Shown: in pieces, positions 46,775 through 59,456 of the stretch | How the letters are laid out: each line of letters opens with the position of its first letter | Position numbering within the stretch: position 1 is the first letter of the stretch | From: Ascaphus truei | Lineage: Eukaryota > Chordata > Amphibia > Anura > Ascaphidae | Reading direction: 5' to 3' | Length of the DNA stretch: 64,000 bases | Assembly: GCA_036426205.1 (NCBI GenBank) | Contig: CM071568.1 | Coordinates: 232,830,530-232,894,529, forward strand | The notes under the pieces: model-generated | Told to the model about the DNA's origin: nothing | Database searches by the model: none | The model's input: only the letters and a program-made list of their open reading frames with translations | Translations under genes and position numbers: made by a program

Positions 46775-47280
46775 CACTCATCTTGGACCATATTCTTCGC
46801 TTCCATCCGGCGGTATGCTTTCAGACACAAAGGGTGGATGGTCAGTGTCCCGCCAAAATTGCTCCCTCCCACGGTCTGACACCACTGGGATAGTTTTCCA
46901 AACATATTGGCATTGGTCCCAATTATTGCCCCCGTTTCTTCATAAACTGTTGACCTCTGGGCAGATGAGGCCAACCACAGTCAATGGTCCTGACACTCCG
47001 GTGACTTGCTTGGGGAATTCCAATTTCACAACAACATATCCGAGATAAGGGAACTGGCTTCACTGAGTTCCCAACGCTACTAATCCCTCCAGCGGTTGCA
47101 GTGGCAGATGCTTTAAATATCTATCATACCAGGGTTTGAAAATAATAGAATACTGTGATCCACTGTCCAAGAGAACATCGCACGTCATCTCCTCGATCTT
47201 AGCTTTCACTCGTGCAGAGGGTTCTAATAACCCTTGAGGTATGGGGGAATTTGTTGGGCCTTCAGCTGGTGCCATCTTAA
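46775..47280 (-). pseudogene. element D protease region
   Basis: Minus strand: KIEEMTCDVLLDSGSQYSII followed by FKPWYDRYLKHLPLQPLEGL (47190-47080). The D-S-G triad of retroviral-type aspartic proteases is intact. A further open segment (46974-46774) links it to reverse transcriptase. Confidence 0.8.
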
Positions 47281-47399
47281 TAGAGATTTTCTTCAGTCAG
47301 GACCCAGTAGACTCTCTCACTGGGTCCCACGTCCGTTTCCCGACTATGGCCAAGTAAGGATGAACTGTTTAATCACCCGCTGAGCATTCTCACGATTTC

Positions 47400-48680
47400 A
47401 ACAATAGCGGGAGTAATGTCCATCTTCTCCCCACCTGAAACAGAAGTTGGATCCGTCACTGTTTGGCTCTCCGCTCCTCCATGGTTTCCTTCCCCTGGTG
47501 AGGGTTGCATCCATGCGTGGTTCCCACTCTGCTTCTCTGGGTTGTTTCCCCTTTCCTTCTTCATAGATGCATCCCCCAATTGCATAGTGGTCATCAGCTT
47601 TGGCATTCCCTTGGGTAATACATCGGTCTTGCTCACATTCGACCATTCTTCACTTAGTCTATCTGTGGTCACTCCATGTGAGGTTTCTTCATCCACTGTT
47701 TTTGTCTCTGTAGTACCGTCTCCGGATCCCCACCGGCTATTGGCGGTTATATTTTTACAGTAATACCCCGAGCCTGGACGGAGAGCCATCTGTTGTTCCT
47801 CATCCCTTATTTCTCTCAATAATTCTAGGAATTTAGACGGGGAATCCTTTCGCTCTCTAAGTCACAGGTTAAGGGTCATAACATCTCTGGGAATTGCTCC
47901 TTGAATCAGATGTTCTACTCGATCGCAGTCAGCCCGATCAAGGGTAATACTTTGACTCCCCACCACTTTCAACAGAACCCCCTCAAGTCTGCATAGAAAG
48001 TCAGATAGTTTCTCCCCTTCTCGCTTGAACATTCCCCTGAATCTGATATACTGTTCTTCTCCACTCTCTGGGGTGCCAAATGTGTGTTCTATGGCTTGTA
48101 AGTATTCATGGGGGGTACTCGTTTCATTTCCTTCCCTAACAGCTCTGACTATAGCTAATGCGGGCCCTTTTAGGCTTTCCGCAATCGGGATCTTCTTATC
48201 TTGATCTGACCACCTCCCCCCCCCCCCACTCCTGCACCATCTGCATAGCCTGCTCTATCCAACTCTCAAAATCGTTTTCACTAGGGGGTGTTGGGCATAC
48301 CAAAGAGAACATCCTTAACCTTGGGTAGTGAGGATTCCCTCGACTAGACTGCATAGAATCTTTCACTAACTGTCCCATAGAGGTGATAAGGGCCTTGGGA
48401 GATGTAGGCCCCGTAGTGGAGGTAGGGACTTCAGAGAATATTTCACTGAGAACTTCATCTGTAGTGGCCTCCTATTTAGCTATTAACTCTCTGATCTTGC
48501 CCCAATAGTGGGTCCTACAACATTACAAGGGTCAGCGGCAGGTTTACACATGATTATAATATCCCACACATCATGGTCCCTCCCTACAATATCCTCAAGC
48601 ACTTTCACAGGATAAACATTGTTCTCACAAGCACACAATACAAACTGTATGCAATTTTTTTCTTGTAACATCATTTTCCC
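47400..48680 (-). pseudogene. element D PNMA-like Gag
   Basis: Minus strand: an N-terminal piece (48674-48483: QFVLCACENNVYPVKVLEDI, VWDIIIMCKPAADP) that would match the RRM-like N-terminus of PNMA proteins. Then HYPRLRMFSLVCPTPPSEND and FESWIEQAMQMVQEW (about 48310-48220), and the capsid C-terminal part (EYLQAIEHTFGTPESGEEQY, FKREGEKLSDFLCRLEGVLL, ADCDRVEHLIQGAIPRDV; 48110-47880). The knuckle reads CFRWGEDGHYSRYC (about 47445-47403), with Trp in place of the second Cys. Host PNMA genes are known to be domesticated Gags of this type. Several stops make this copy a pseudogene. Confidence 0.8.
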
Positions 48681-48907
48681 TTGTATTTCTGAGGGGCCCC
48701 ATTGCGGGGGTCACCCCTATCACCTCTCTGAGGCTCACATCATCAGTAGTATAAGGGACAGTCAATAATAGTGCCTTTAAGGGTCCAGGCCTTCCCGAGC
48801 ATACCAGTCATTTAAAAAGGCCGCCATCATTGTGACACTACAAAATGGTGTCTTGTCCATGCTATGACTGTGACATGTGGCCAGTGTACCACACCAACTA
48901 ATTCAGA

Positions 48908-48927
48908 GAATCTCAGCAGCGCCTTCA
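48908..48927 (-). other. primer-binding site of element D
   Basis: TGAAGGCGCTGCTGAGATTC on the minus strand, differing by one base from the site of element A. It separates the LTR from Gag. Confidence 0.55.
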
Positions 48928-49519
48928 ATCTAACCCCTTTATTTTACCTCAGACTATAGAACCTGTCAGTGAGGTGGGGGCCTGAGTCCTATAAATTGGG
49001 GTTTAACTCTTATAGTGGGTGGTACACAGAGTGGGAGGCAGGAGTAATTATACACAACATAACTGTAAAGAATGGTGACAACTTTATATTTAGATATCTA
49101 TAACTTTGAACAGGGATACACACAAGATTAATAAACTCATGTGACCCTAATGATCAGGGCCACCACATAACCACATTGTATTCCTACAATCCTACAAAAG
49201 ATTAATAACGCTGCACTTCTGATTTTATATATTACAGTCACTGCAACTGTGTTCACATACCCTGTTGATCAGACAGGGTATTTGTACAATAGCACTTTCG
49301 TTGGAGCTCTTGATTCAACAAATACTAGATGCTAACCTTTGCTGCTTACAGTTAATGTGAAAAACATAACCTTTTGCTTCAGTGCAAGGGAATCTCTTTC
49401 TTTCCTCTCTGGGCTGGGAGCACTCTGGGTCTTTCCTCATGGGCTGTCTGAATCCTGATCCTTTTCCTCTGGCTGGGCAGTGCTTGCTGGGTAGTGCTCA
49501 CTGAGGTGGGTTACTGTGC

Positions 49520-49527
49520 TTTTATAC
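49520..49527 (-). promoter_or_regulatory. TATA box in the LTR of element D
   Basis: TATAAAAG on the minus strand, about 590 bp upstream of the primer site and in the correct orientation for the element's promoter. Confidence 0.5.
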
Positions 49528-49560
49528 TGGCCAGCAACTCTAACAGTCTCCTAACTCCAT

Positions 49561-49912
49561 GGATCTGTCGGGCACTTGCAAAGTACTTTTGCAAGCACCC
49601 TCTCACTCCTGAATTCCATCCAGCTCTGAGCATCACATATTGCACTATTTACTTGTGTTCTTTTTTTCTATATATATTGGCACTCCCCGAATCACCTGGA
49701 CACCTGAAATATCTTGGATTGAGGAAGCAATCCACATCAAGGGTTGAAGCTGCAATTGATTTATTTGTTTGTATTTTACTTTTCAATTCACATTCGCTTT
49801 AAATTATTGTGAAATACGCATGTGCACAGATTTAAGCGCCACTTTATAACACTTTTTCTTGCAGTATATATATAATATATATATATATAGATATATATAT
49901 ATATATGATATA
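49561..49912. other. intergenic; decayed Penelope-type motif, TA repeat
   Basis: At about 49710-49748 the plus strand reads TTGAGGAAGCAATCC...AAGGGTTGAAGC, a decayed form of the recurrent motif. (TA)n follows at 49867-49910. Confidence 0.4.
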
Positions 49913-50539
49913 CAGTGTTCGACAAATAAATGATAAACTGACAAGCCCGGTTGGCGTGTGAATTTTTTGAATTTAGGCCGCTGGCGAGTTGATTTAGGCC
50001 GCTGCTGCTGAATTTCCCTGCTCGAGGACAATATTGTTTTTATTTTGTTGTAAATACAATAAGTAATTTTCCTCCCTGATTGGCCTTGCGCGCGAGGGGG
50101 AGAGGCAACCCCCCCGCCCCACCCCGATGTGTCTTGATGCCCAGGGCTGGATGACAACGGGTAGGCGCTTCCCCTCGTCCCACGCTCCTTTGGCACCCGC
50201 GCGGGCAGGTAATAGGGAAGCAGGAAGAAGGGAAGGCATAGCCTGGGCGCGAGGGGGGTGGCGCACACGCGTTGGAGGGGGTTGAGCGCGCACGCATGGA
50301 GGGGGGTGCGCACGCCAAAAGTTGGAAGGGGGGGCGGGGCGGCAAGTGGAGTTCCGGCCACCTGATTGCCATCAGGGAGGTGGTGTGGCAGTGCGGTGTC
50401 TGGCTGATTCCCTGATCACCAGCCGTTCCGCTGCGCAACTACATGCCCGAATGTCTGGCTGCGTGACCTCCCCGACCCACCTCCTGGCACAGAGCCTGGG
50501 CGACGCGCAGCTTGCGCTCACGGTCCCATCGTGAGGTTG

Positions 50540-51010
50540 GCAGCCGTGCGCCTGTCCGGCTGCCCCCCCCCCCGATCCTCCGCTGCCCCCCGAACCCCCG
50601 CTGGCCCCCCGATCCTCCCGCTGCCCCCCCCATCCTCCAGCGGCCCCAGATCGATCCCGCTTGCCCCCCCCGATCCCCCGCTGCCCCCCGATCCTCCCGC
50701 CTGTCCCCTCGATCCGCCGATTCGGCCCACCAGATTCTCAGATGCAACCTGACCCCCCGATGGCCCCCCGATCCTCCCGCTGGCACCTTGAACCACCCCG
50801 TGGCCCCCCGTCCTCCCGCTGGCACCTTGACCCCCCGATGCCCCGATCCTACCGCTTGGCCCCCGGATCATCCGCTCGCCCCCGAATAAACACTGGGCAC
50901 CTGACCCCCCCACTGGCCCCCAAACCCTCCCGCTGGACCCCAAATCTTAACCACATGGCCCCCCATCCCCCTCTGGCCACCATCCAAGACGCTGGACACC
51001 CATACCCCCG
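50540..51010. repeat. GC-rich minisatellite, unit near CCCCCCGATCCTCCCGCTGG
   Basis: About 20-25 degenerate copies of a unit of about 20 bp within the 4-kb transposon. Confidence 0.9.
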
Positions 51011-51164
51011 AGATGGGCCCCCCCATCCAACCAAATCCTCCCGCAAATAATGACTGATAAACTGGCATTGGGAAGCAAATGCTGGGGAGGACAAGCAGGA
51101 CATGGAGAGGAAAGAAACAGGTAGGACCAAGAATCTTAAAAGAATAAAAAAAAGTATCCAAAAA

Positions 51165-52650
51165 GTGAGTGTGCGGTATGTGAGTGTTGTGTGTTTGTTG
51201 TGGTGTGGTGTGTGTTGTGTGTGTGTGTGTGTAGTGTGGTGGTGAGTGTGTGGGTGTGTGTGGGGGGTGGGCTGTGTTGGTTTTGCGACTGGTCCGTAGT
51301 GGGGTTGTGTGTATGTGAGTGTGGGTGTTGTGGGTATGAAGGTGTTTGTTGTGTTGTGAGTCGAGTGTGAGACAGTGAGTTGTATGTGTGTGTGTTGTTT
51401 GTGAAGTGTGTATGTGATGTGGGGCTGGATCTGGGGTGGCCCCGCGGAGGAGGGGTGGGGCTGGGATGTGAAGGGAAGGGTGGGGGAGGGGTTATGTGTG
51501 GTGGAGTGTTGGTGGGATGTGTCCGTCGGCGTTGGGTGGCGGGTTAGGGCTGAGGGGATATGGGGGAAGTGTTAGGTGTGTGAGGGGTGTGTACGTGAGT
51601 GTGTGTGTGTATGTGAGGTGGGCGGGTATGTGAGTGTTGGATCGTGATGTACCGTGCGTGTGATATGTGAGTGTGGACTGTGTGTACAGTGTGTATGTCG
51701 AGGATGTGTGTGTGTGTGTCGTGTGTTGTGTGGTGTCGTGGTGTGTGTGTGTGGTGTATATCTGTTGTGTGATGCATGTCGTGTGTGTAGTTGTGTGTGT
51801 CGGGTGGGTTGAGTGTATGTCTGTGTGTGTGTGTCTGTTGTGGGTTGTCGTGTCGGTCTGGGTGTGTTGAGTGTTGCCTCGTGAGTGTCGTTTAATTCTA
51901 CGTGAGTGTCGTCTGTGAGTGTGTGTGTGTGTGTTGAGTATGTGAGGGTTGGTGTTGAGGGTTTGTGTGAGGTTGTGGAGTGTGTGTATCGATGGAGTGT
52001 GTGGTGGAGAGTATGGGTGTGTGTGTTTTTGAGTTTGTGAGTGTTTGTGTAGAGTGGTTTGTGGGTCATTGTCTGGGAGTAGAGTGTGTCTGTGGCGGGT
52101 TTATGGGATGGTGGGTGTGCGTGAGTGGGAGGTGTTGCTGGGGTAGGTTGAGTGTAGGTGTGATCGTGAGGGTAGCTAACTGCTAAGGAGTGTATGTGTG
52201 TGTATGTGTGTGGGGTGTGGCTGTGAGTGGGGGTGGGGCGGGGGGATGGTGTGGGTCTGTGAGGTGGGTGGGTTGGTGTGATGTTTGTGTGTATGAGTAT
52301 GTCGTTGTGTCGTGAGGTCTGATAAGTGTTTGGATTGGGGTCTGGTGCTGTGTGAGTGTATGTGTGTGAGTGTTGTTGTCTGTGTGTCTGTCTGTGTTGG
52401 TGTGCGGTTGAGTTTGTGAGTGTCGTCTGTTGAGTGTCATCTGGAGCAGTGTCGTGTCTTGAGGGTTGGCGGTGGTGTCGTCTGTGAGTGTGGCGTGTGC
52501 CGATGTGTTGGTTTGAGTCATGTGAGTTGTTGGAGGTTGTTGTGGAGATCTGTGAGTGTGTGTGTCGGTGAGTGGATGTGTGAGAGAGTTCTCGTGAGTG
52601 TGTGTTTCTGAGTGTTTGTGTGGTGTGTCTGTGAGATGTGTGTGAGTGTG
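51165..52650. repeat. degenerate GT/GTGA satellite
   Basis: About 1.5 kb of TGTGAGTGTGTG-like sequence with many variants. The 360-codon minus frame across it is His/Thr-rich low complexity. Confidence 0.9.
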
Positions 52651-52654
52651 TCAC

Positions 52655-53419
52655 CTCTCCCTGTTGTCAAACCCTCACTGCCCTGTGCAGCTCCCATCTG
52701 TGGACCTCCCTGTGTGGCAGCCCTCCCATGAGGCCACCCTCCCCTGTTGGCATCCCTGTTCACCCCTCCCTGGATCACCCTTGCCCTGTCGCTTCTGCCC
52801 TATGTCACCCTCCTTCCCTGGTTTGCCCCTCACCCTCCCTGTTGCACTCTCTCTGTTTTTGCTTCTCAATCTCTCTGTGTCTTCATGTCTCTTCAATCTC
52901 TCTGATGGTCTGCTAATTGGTCCTCTCTCTTTCTCGGTGGTGTCTCTCTCTCTTTCTCGGTGGTCCTCTGTTGTTCGGTGTGTCATCTCTTTCTCTCGGT
53001 GTGTCTCTCTCTTTCTCGTTGGTCTCTCTCTTTCCTCGGTTAACCTGTTATTTCTGGTGTGTCTCTCTCTTCTCTGTGTTCTTCTTCTCGTGGTTCTCTA
53101 CTTGTGTATCTCTTCTCGGGTTCTCGTAGTGTTGGCCCTCTCGGTCCGTCGTCTCGTTCCTTGTGTTTCTTCTTCTGTTCCCTCTCGCTTCTCTCTGTTG
53201 TCTCCTATCTTTCTTTCTGTGTCTCTTCTCTTGCTTCTTGTGTCTCTCTCTTTCTCTCTGTGTCTCTCTCTCTGTGTGTCTCTCTCTCTCTCTATGTCTT
53301 TCTCTATCTCTATGTCTCTCTCTCTCTCTCTCTCTCTGTGTTTGTCGTCTGGTGTTCATCCTGCCCTGCTCTGTCTCCTACGTGTGTGGCTCTCTCTCTC
53401 TGTGTGTGCTGCTCTGTGT

Positions 53420-53473
<54 letters not shown>

Positions 53474-53475
53474 TC
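52655..53475. repeat. pyrimidine-rich satellite, (TC)n and (GT)n
   Basis: CCTCCCTG-like units pass into TCTCTCTGTGTC repeats, ending in (GT)n at 53413-53473. Spurious Ser/Leu/Val frames result. Confidence 0.9.
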
Positions 53476-53837
53476 TCTCTCTCTCTCTCACCCACTGTCT
53501 CTCTCTCACACTCTGGATATCTTATTTACCCTATATATCTTAACTGCCCTATACTACACCGAAATAACCTATACTGCTCTCTTCCAGATCTGACTCAAGC
53601 ATCACATGGAAGACATCGGAACCCCCCCTAACCCAGAAGACAGGTAGGGAACACATCCCCTCCAATGTATATTGGAATGAGGAATACCTGGACATTGAGG
53701 GACTGCAGATCAGGTAAGATCCGGCATACACACACACACACACGACTAATTGTAGTATAATGTAATACAATAAATACATTTATGTCAAAAATAAATGTTG
53801 TTCTGACTAGGAATTTATTAAATGTGTTTTATTTTAA

Positions 53838-53912
53838 AGCGGGGTTGGGGGCAGGACTAGGGGCGGGGTTGGGGTGGGGCTAGGGGCGGGACTAGGGGCG
53901 GGGTTAGGGGCG
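53838..53912. repeat. GGGGCGGG-type repeat near the right end
   Basis: About six copies of a GGGGCGGGRCTA-like unit. G-tracts spaced this way could form quadruplexes. Confidence 0.8.
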
Positions 53913-53964
53913 AGTAGATTTTTTGGTTTGGCTAGTAGATTTTTGGGTGATTTGTCGAACACTG

Positions 53965-54730
53965 TATATATATATATATATATATATACACCCACACACA
54001 TAACGAATCAGTTTAATGCTACAATTCAGCTCCTTGTCCTTTAGGTAGCCCTAAACCTTTACTTGAAATATGTGTTCAATGACCATATTCACATATATAT
54101 GTATAGTTTTATAACTCACATGTCTTCTCTCTGGTCACTTCAATCTGTTGTTACTGATATCAATGTTCTGTCCACATCACACTAAAATCCCCTTTTCCTT
54201 AAACTCTTACCAATTAGTTTACAGTCTCCTGCTGTGCTAATAACTGGTCATGGATTTGTTCTATTGATAAATCTAATGTAGTATTTTTGCACCCGTTTCA
54301 CAACCACAACAGTAATAAATATACCCCTGAGTATTCCCGATGTCTGATTTTCATCTCAGATAAAATATGTGTGTTTATAATTAACCCCTTTGCTACCCAC
54401 TTTTGGCCCCTCTGGCACTGAAGGATTTAAAACGTAAGTTGAATTCCCCTTGTGAATTGTGGATGGACAGAACATTCTACCTAATAGTCAACATAAATAG
54501 TTGTTTTGACAGGTGAGAGAGGGGACAGGCGTAGTGTATCAATTATAGTTGTTCAGTCTATTAGAGTGTTGTTTGTTTGAAATGTTCATGCCTGAGACTC
54601 TTTCTTTCTTCCCTGAAATAACGGCTCCAAGCTTTGTACAATATAGGATTTGGGCTACTGTCAAAATCCCTGTTTAGTATTAGCAATAATAATCAATTTT
54701 TCTCCTAAAATAAACAATGATAGGCAAAAA
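53965..54730. other. intergenic, no gene recognised
   Basis: TA repeat at the left edge, then AT-rich sequence without signature. Confidence 0.5.
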
Positions 54731-54736
54731 ATTAAT

Positions 54737-54766
54737 CTGAGGAAGAACCATCTGAGGTCCAGAAGG
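54737..54766 (+). ncRNA. hammerhead-like motif (partial)
   Basis: CTGAGGA with one extra A, GAACC/GGTCC as an imperfect stem II, then AGAAGG instead of GAAA. The left core is intact and the right core shifted. Confidence 0.35.
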
Positions 54767-54864
54767 GTATCATACTGGGTATCCATTTTGTTTCCATTTT
54801 TTTTCCACGTTTCTAAAGAATAACATCTTCATGAATCTCTTCTAAAGTGTCTTCCCTCAACAAC

Positions 54865-55022
54865 AAAAAACTATCAATGGAGAGTGCAACACCAGTCTTC
54901 AAAGCAATCAAATAAACTCATTACTGGCTATATCAACATATCAGTCCTAATGAAGATATATTTATACACCAAAACGTTGATATAGTCAGTAAAGTTCCAC
55001 TGTCGATTCATAGTTTTTCTGT
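54865..55022 (+). mobile_element. Penelope-type inverted-repeat pair with hammerhead-like fold
   Basis: Short outer arms (AAAAAACTATCAATGG at about 54867 and its inverted, diverged copy ending about 55016). Inside, CTATATCAAC (54928-54937) pairs perfectly over 10 bp with GTTGATATAG (54976-54985), enclosing CTAATGAAG and a CAAAACG. It has the geometry of stem I around a decayed hammerhead core. Confidence 0.45.
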
Positions 55023-55025
55023 ATA

Positions 55026-56160
55026 TGTACAGTACCAGTTCCTGCAATGACTGAGCACCCAGCAAGACACTATGGATAAGGTGAGCATCCTCATTTTTCT
55101 ATTTTCCCTCTAAACAACAGTCTTGTAATAATGCTTTAAATATTTATTTTTCTTAGACAGATTTTTGCTTTTCTTTTGAAAAAAGATGGGTCCAGTAAAA
55201 TTTTCAACCTAGTCGGCTTTTATGCAGCAGAAAACAATTTGTTAACATAAATGTAAAAAGAAACCACAATTACAAAAAGATTGGCTTTCCCCATGTGTGG
55301 TGCCCAGCATGCACTTCAGCAAACACAGGAAGTCAAGGCAGAGTAAGGTCTTCACAGCTTCAGATTAAGGTGCATTTTTATAAGGCTGCAGGCTAAGCTA
55401 GTGAGTTAAATTGCAGCTCACCTACACTACTTGCAAGCAGCAATTTTAGTGTGTTTTAACATCTAGCAGACGTGCCTGGCGACGGGTCTTCCCTAGGATT
55501 GTCACCGGGACCAAGCAGTCTAATTGGTCACTGAGAGGGACTTGTAGCTGTGTAACACTAAACCTGTCATAGGATGAGTGAGCATCCACGTTTTCATAAT
55601 GTTGCCAATGGGTTAAATATTTCAAGCATACGGAATCCCTACCCCAAACAGCATCAGATCTAACTTTTATACTTTAATGAGAATAGCCCGAAGAAAATAC
55701 GATATAGCAGACATATGATATAGCAGAGGAACAACAAACAGATTAGCTGTACACAGGAGTATTGTGTTTCAAGATCACATGCAACATAGGTATCACATAT
55801 CAAAATTCTGTTCGGAAAAAAGAGTATGAAAAAAAGAGAAATATAAAATATGTGGGGAAACTGTGAGAGAATGAATGGAGTAAAAAGAGAGGGGCCTCTG
55901 TGCAATATGCTGTGAAGTTGCGTCTCTGTCTGCAGGAAACCACAGAGCCCTTTAATTGAGATCAGAGACTTCCCTAATACAGAGAAGGATTTTCACCGAA
56001 TATTGAAAAGGGAACAGAATAAGAAAGGTAAGGGAGTAGAGAGAAAAAGAAGACGTGTACATGTAGAAGGGGGGGAAGATGGTTGGGTAAATGGAGCAAA
56101 AAGAAACAAGATTAAAGGTCGGACAATGGAGCAAAAAGAGAAAACAAATAGGAAGGTGGG
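55026..56160. other. intergenic, no gene recognised
   Basis: No signature found. Confidence 0.5.
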
Positions 56161-56165
56161 AAAGA

Positions 56166-56168
<3 letters not shown>

Positions 56169-56206
<38 letters not shown>
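56169..56206. repeat. (TA)n microsatellite
   Basis: Uninterrupted TA dinucleotide run. Confidence 0.95.
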
Positions 56207-56209
<3 letters not shown>

Positions 56210-59200
56210 AAAAATACATTGGTATATGTAAAGAGGTGTAGGTGATGTAATGCACAGATTCCTGTTGGTAAAGATGACCCGCAGATTTTTTTTTTACCAA
56301 AATCTGGTCTGCACACTTAAATCCCAAGGAGAATTGGGCACTCAAACATTCAGATGGATACATCCTAATCCACCATCGGATCCTTTCTGCCTGGACTTTG
56401 TGAAATCCACCATCACTTTTTATATTAAATCCACTTGCGGATTTTGAAAAACCATGTGCGAGGCATCTTGTGAGAAAGCATGTACTGGTATCAGGCCCAA
56501 TAGGATCCAAAAACACATCACCTATTCTGAGCAGTAACTCTAGCAGTGGGAACTAAACCATCTGCTGGGTAGTTCACTGTCACGAGATACTTTTGAGCTC
56601 TACTACTCACATCTGTAGCTAATCCAGATATTAGCATATCTCCCAGGTATCTCAGGTGTGCTCCTTTTTGTGCACAATGTAGAGGGGCACAATAAATTCA
56701 TTATCTTGAAATCCGTGGAGCGCTGGATCTCACTTTTTTCCTTTTTGTGCACAAGGCACATTGAACTGGCAACCAGGAAGTGGAAGCGGCCTGCTGTTAA
56801 AGGAAGCCAGGTGTGAGAATTTGAGCTCAAATGTATGCTGCGGCAGCCAGCAGCTGGTTTAGCCCACTGCTAAAACTGCTGACCTGAGTAGCAGAGGTTT
56901 GTTGGTTCTGATCCTGTTGGACCTAACCGGCTTGTCAATATATGTCTTATGGAAATTATTTTAGGAAGTGTGAGTCATTTAAATATACTTTGCCTATCTC
57001 CCTGGTATGTAAGGTGCGATCATTTTTAAGCATAGAATTCTTTCCATATGTTATTAGGGGAGAGGTTTGAAGGGGTATATAGTGCTAGGGTCTCTACCTA
57101 GAATAGGTATCCTCTCTTCTGCCCTTTTCAGACAGATCTGTGGAAATCTATGAAGGAAAGTCTGCCCATCTCTACCTGTTTGTGGCCATGTTTAGAATAC
57201 ATAGTAAAATGTATTTAGTTATTTTTATACCACAATGAAGTCTGAAGTTTGATTTGTTCCTCCTATATTTGTAATGTACTCTGTGACATTCTACAAACAT
57301 TTTCTGAGGGGAAATTTACTTTTAAACTTTCCTCTTTATGAATTCTAAATAATATAACAGGTGACTGACTATCTGCTTGTTTGTTTTATAATATTGTTTT
57401 TGTGAATGAGATGCATTATCTTTTAGTAGTTGTTATAGTAATAAATTAACTCATTTCAAGTGAGCACATGAATAAACGCATTATGTTGCAACTGATATAA
57501 ACCATTGGTTGGAAGTATTTGTACATATCTTTAGTTGCAAGGCATGGCCCTTATGAGTCTGGATTATGGTTACATGCCAAATTGGTGTTTGTAAATGTGG
57601 AAGGTGGAGTTAGAATCTCAGTGAATGCTTTGTAGACATCAGTCTATTGGAGTCAGCAGTTGCCAGGATTGTAACCTATAATAATACTCTCCTATATTTG
57701 CATAGCTCCTTTCGATTCCAAAACCATTTCAAATTATACTGTAGGAATAATGACACAGCCACCTCTGGGTGTAATCTTGATAGCACATGACTAGTGTATA
57801 TTAAATCACTGCACCACATATTACTTGTGCACTATTGCATCTGGAGAAGGCATTTTCAAGCTTACCTACAATATCTGCTGGCATGGGGCAATCAGCTACA
57901 GTATATTGACACAACCACTCAGGCAAATGCCTACAAGTGTGAAAAACTTTCCAGCATACTGTTTCATTTTCATCAAGTAGCTACTATTATTGTCTTGGCT
58001 GCAAAACATGGCTGGAGATGTTATTTGGTGTTTTGTGTTGCAATGTTTAACCATTTCACTTTGTGGATGCCCTTTTCAGTGAGAAACTCTGGGAGTGTCA
58101 ACGGGAGGATTTAAAGAAGACATTTAAAGATAATTTTATTAGATGTATCAATATTTGCACTGGGGCCTGTTCTCTTCCTCTAAAATTTTGCAAAAATATA
58201 TATAAAATCAGAGGTGACAGAAAATCTCTCAAGCCCACCAATATTCAGAAAAAATACTTTGATTAACAAGATATATGTTGTATGTATTACAAAGAGATAT
58301 ATTGTTTGTGCCTGTGTGTCAGAACAGGAACCTTAATCTTGATAAATAGACTTACTTGGATGTAGAAACCCTTCCATCCAATGTTGGAAAGCATTAATAT
58401 GAAATATCACTACTGTTTTAATTTGTAAGCCCAGAGTAACACTAACATTAAATTAGTCTAACTGATGCTACACTGTAGCACAACTGGTGCATACATTACA
58501 TCAATATTAAAGCATGCAGAACAATCCCTACATATGCAAATAACCAAACGGTGGGTTTTATACAGATTTAGAGACTTTTCCCAGGCAAAGCAATTAAGAG
58601 CAATTAATTTCCCATAAAGAGAAAGTTCTTTTTTTAATTTTGCTTTAATAGTAAAAAGCAGGATAACCATCAAACTGCTTCATGTTGCCATCAGGATGAT
58701 AAACCACAGCTTCAAAAATAGTAATACATACAGTAGATAAAAAATAAACATGCATCTAAATGAGCACTTGTAGATGCTATTCCTTGCCAATGTATCTCCA
58801 TTTCAAAATAGTGAACTTAGTACAGTTATAAATTACCATAATTGTTTCATTAGAATAGCATTTGATTATTTTTTTCTGGTCCATATGATATGAGTCAAGA
58901 GTAAAGAGATAAGTAATGCAAGGTTTTGCATTAATAATTAGTAATGCAAGGTCTACTGGGATGTAGAAATAAGCCAATAACTACTATTAAATATAAAGAA
59001 TGCTGTATGTCTTTCTAAAATCTACAAAACCAGTGTTGGTTGTTAAGGCTGAAGCAAAGTTTTTGATTATACCTGGCGAGTCTCTATAAATCGTAGTATA
59101 AAGGGACATTGAAGGTTCTAAGACATACATATAAAGAAAAGTTCTAGCTGGCCTTAGAGAAATACCTGTATACATTCACCTCTCTCTCCGCCCACTCTCC

Positions 59201-59455
59201 TCTAACCACAGGGAGCTGTACAGCATTCCGTCTCTTCTTAGGAAACAGCCCCTCTTGTGTTTGTACAGAAAATATTCATGCTTCATTGAAAAAAGTGCAA
59301 GTAATAACCAGCTTGTTTCAGAGTGCAATCACATGAAGATCCAAATTAATTGATGTTGTTCTTTTCAATAAAGAGGTTTTCTACAAGGACTTGGAAATCA
59401 TGTTTAGTGTCATGTTAATAAGCCACAACACTGAAAGAACACTTGCTAATAGTGT
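56207..59455. other. intergenic, no gene recognised
   Basis: About 3.2 kb without coding or transposon signature. Short open frames at 57794-58266 show no motif. Confidence 0.5.
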
Positions 59456-59456
59456 A

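Larger units (their letters stand above)
44511..49560 (-). mobile_element. element D: Ty3/Gypsy with PNMA-like Gag, truncated
   Basis: Minus strand, in order from the 5' LTR (about 49560-48930), primer site (48927), Gag, nucleocapsid, protease and reverse transcriptase into RNase H, where it stops at about 44511. There is no integrase and no 3' LTR. A Harbinger-type MITE (45293-45954) is inserted in the reverse transcriptase. The upstream LTR limit was not fixed. Confidence 0.85.
49913..53964. mobile_element. 4-kb non-autonomous DNA transposon with TA flanks
   Basis: Left end CAGTGTTCGACAAAT. Right end in reverse CAGTGTTCGACAAATCACCC. TA or TATA on both sides, inside TA-rich flanks. No transposase motif is visible in any frame. 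The interior is almost entirely satellite DNA of several kinds, apart from about 600 bp at the left and 350 bp at the right. Confidence 0.75.

Noticed and set aside
50439..51161. Gly-rich and Pro-rich frames of 93-141 codons on both strands
   Set aside because: GC-rich minisatellite, open in many frames at once.
51572..52654. 360-codon His/Thr-rich minus frame
   Set aside because: Translation of a GT/GTGA satellite. No domain and no codon structure beyond the repeat.
52646..53631. 315-codon Leu/Ser-rich frame that looks like a membrane protein
   Set aside because: Hydrophobicity comes from CTCTCT and GTGTGT repeats. Overlapping frames are equally open.
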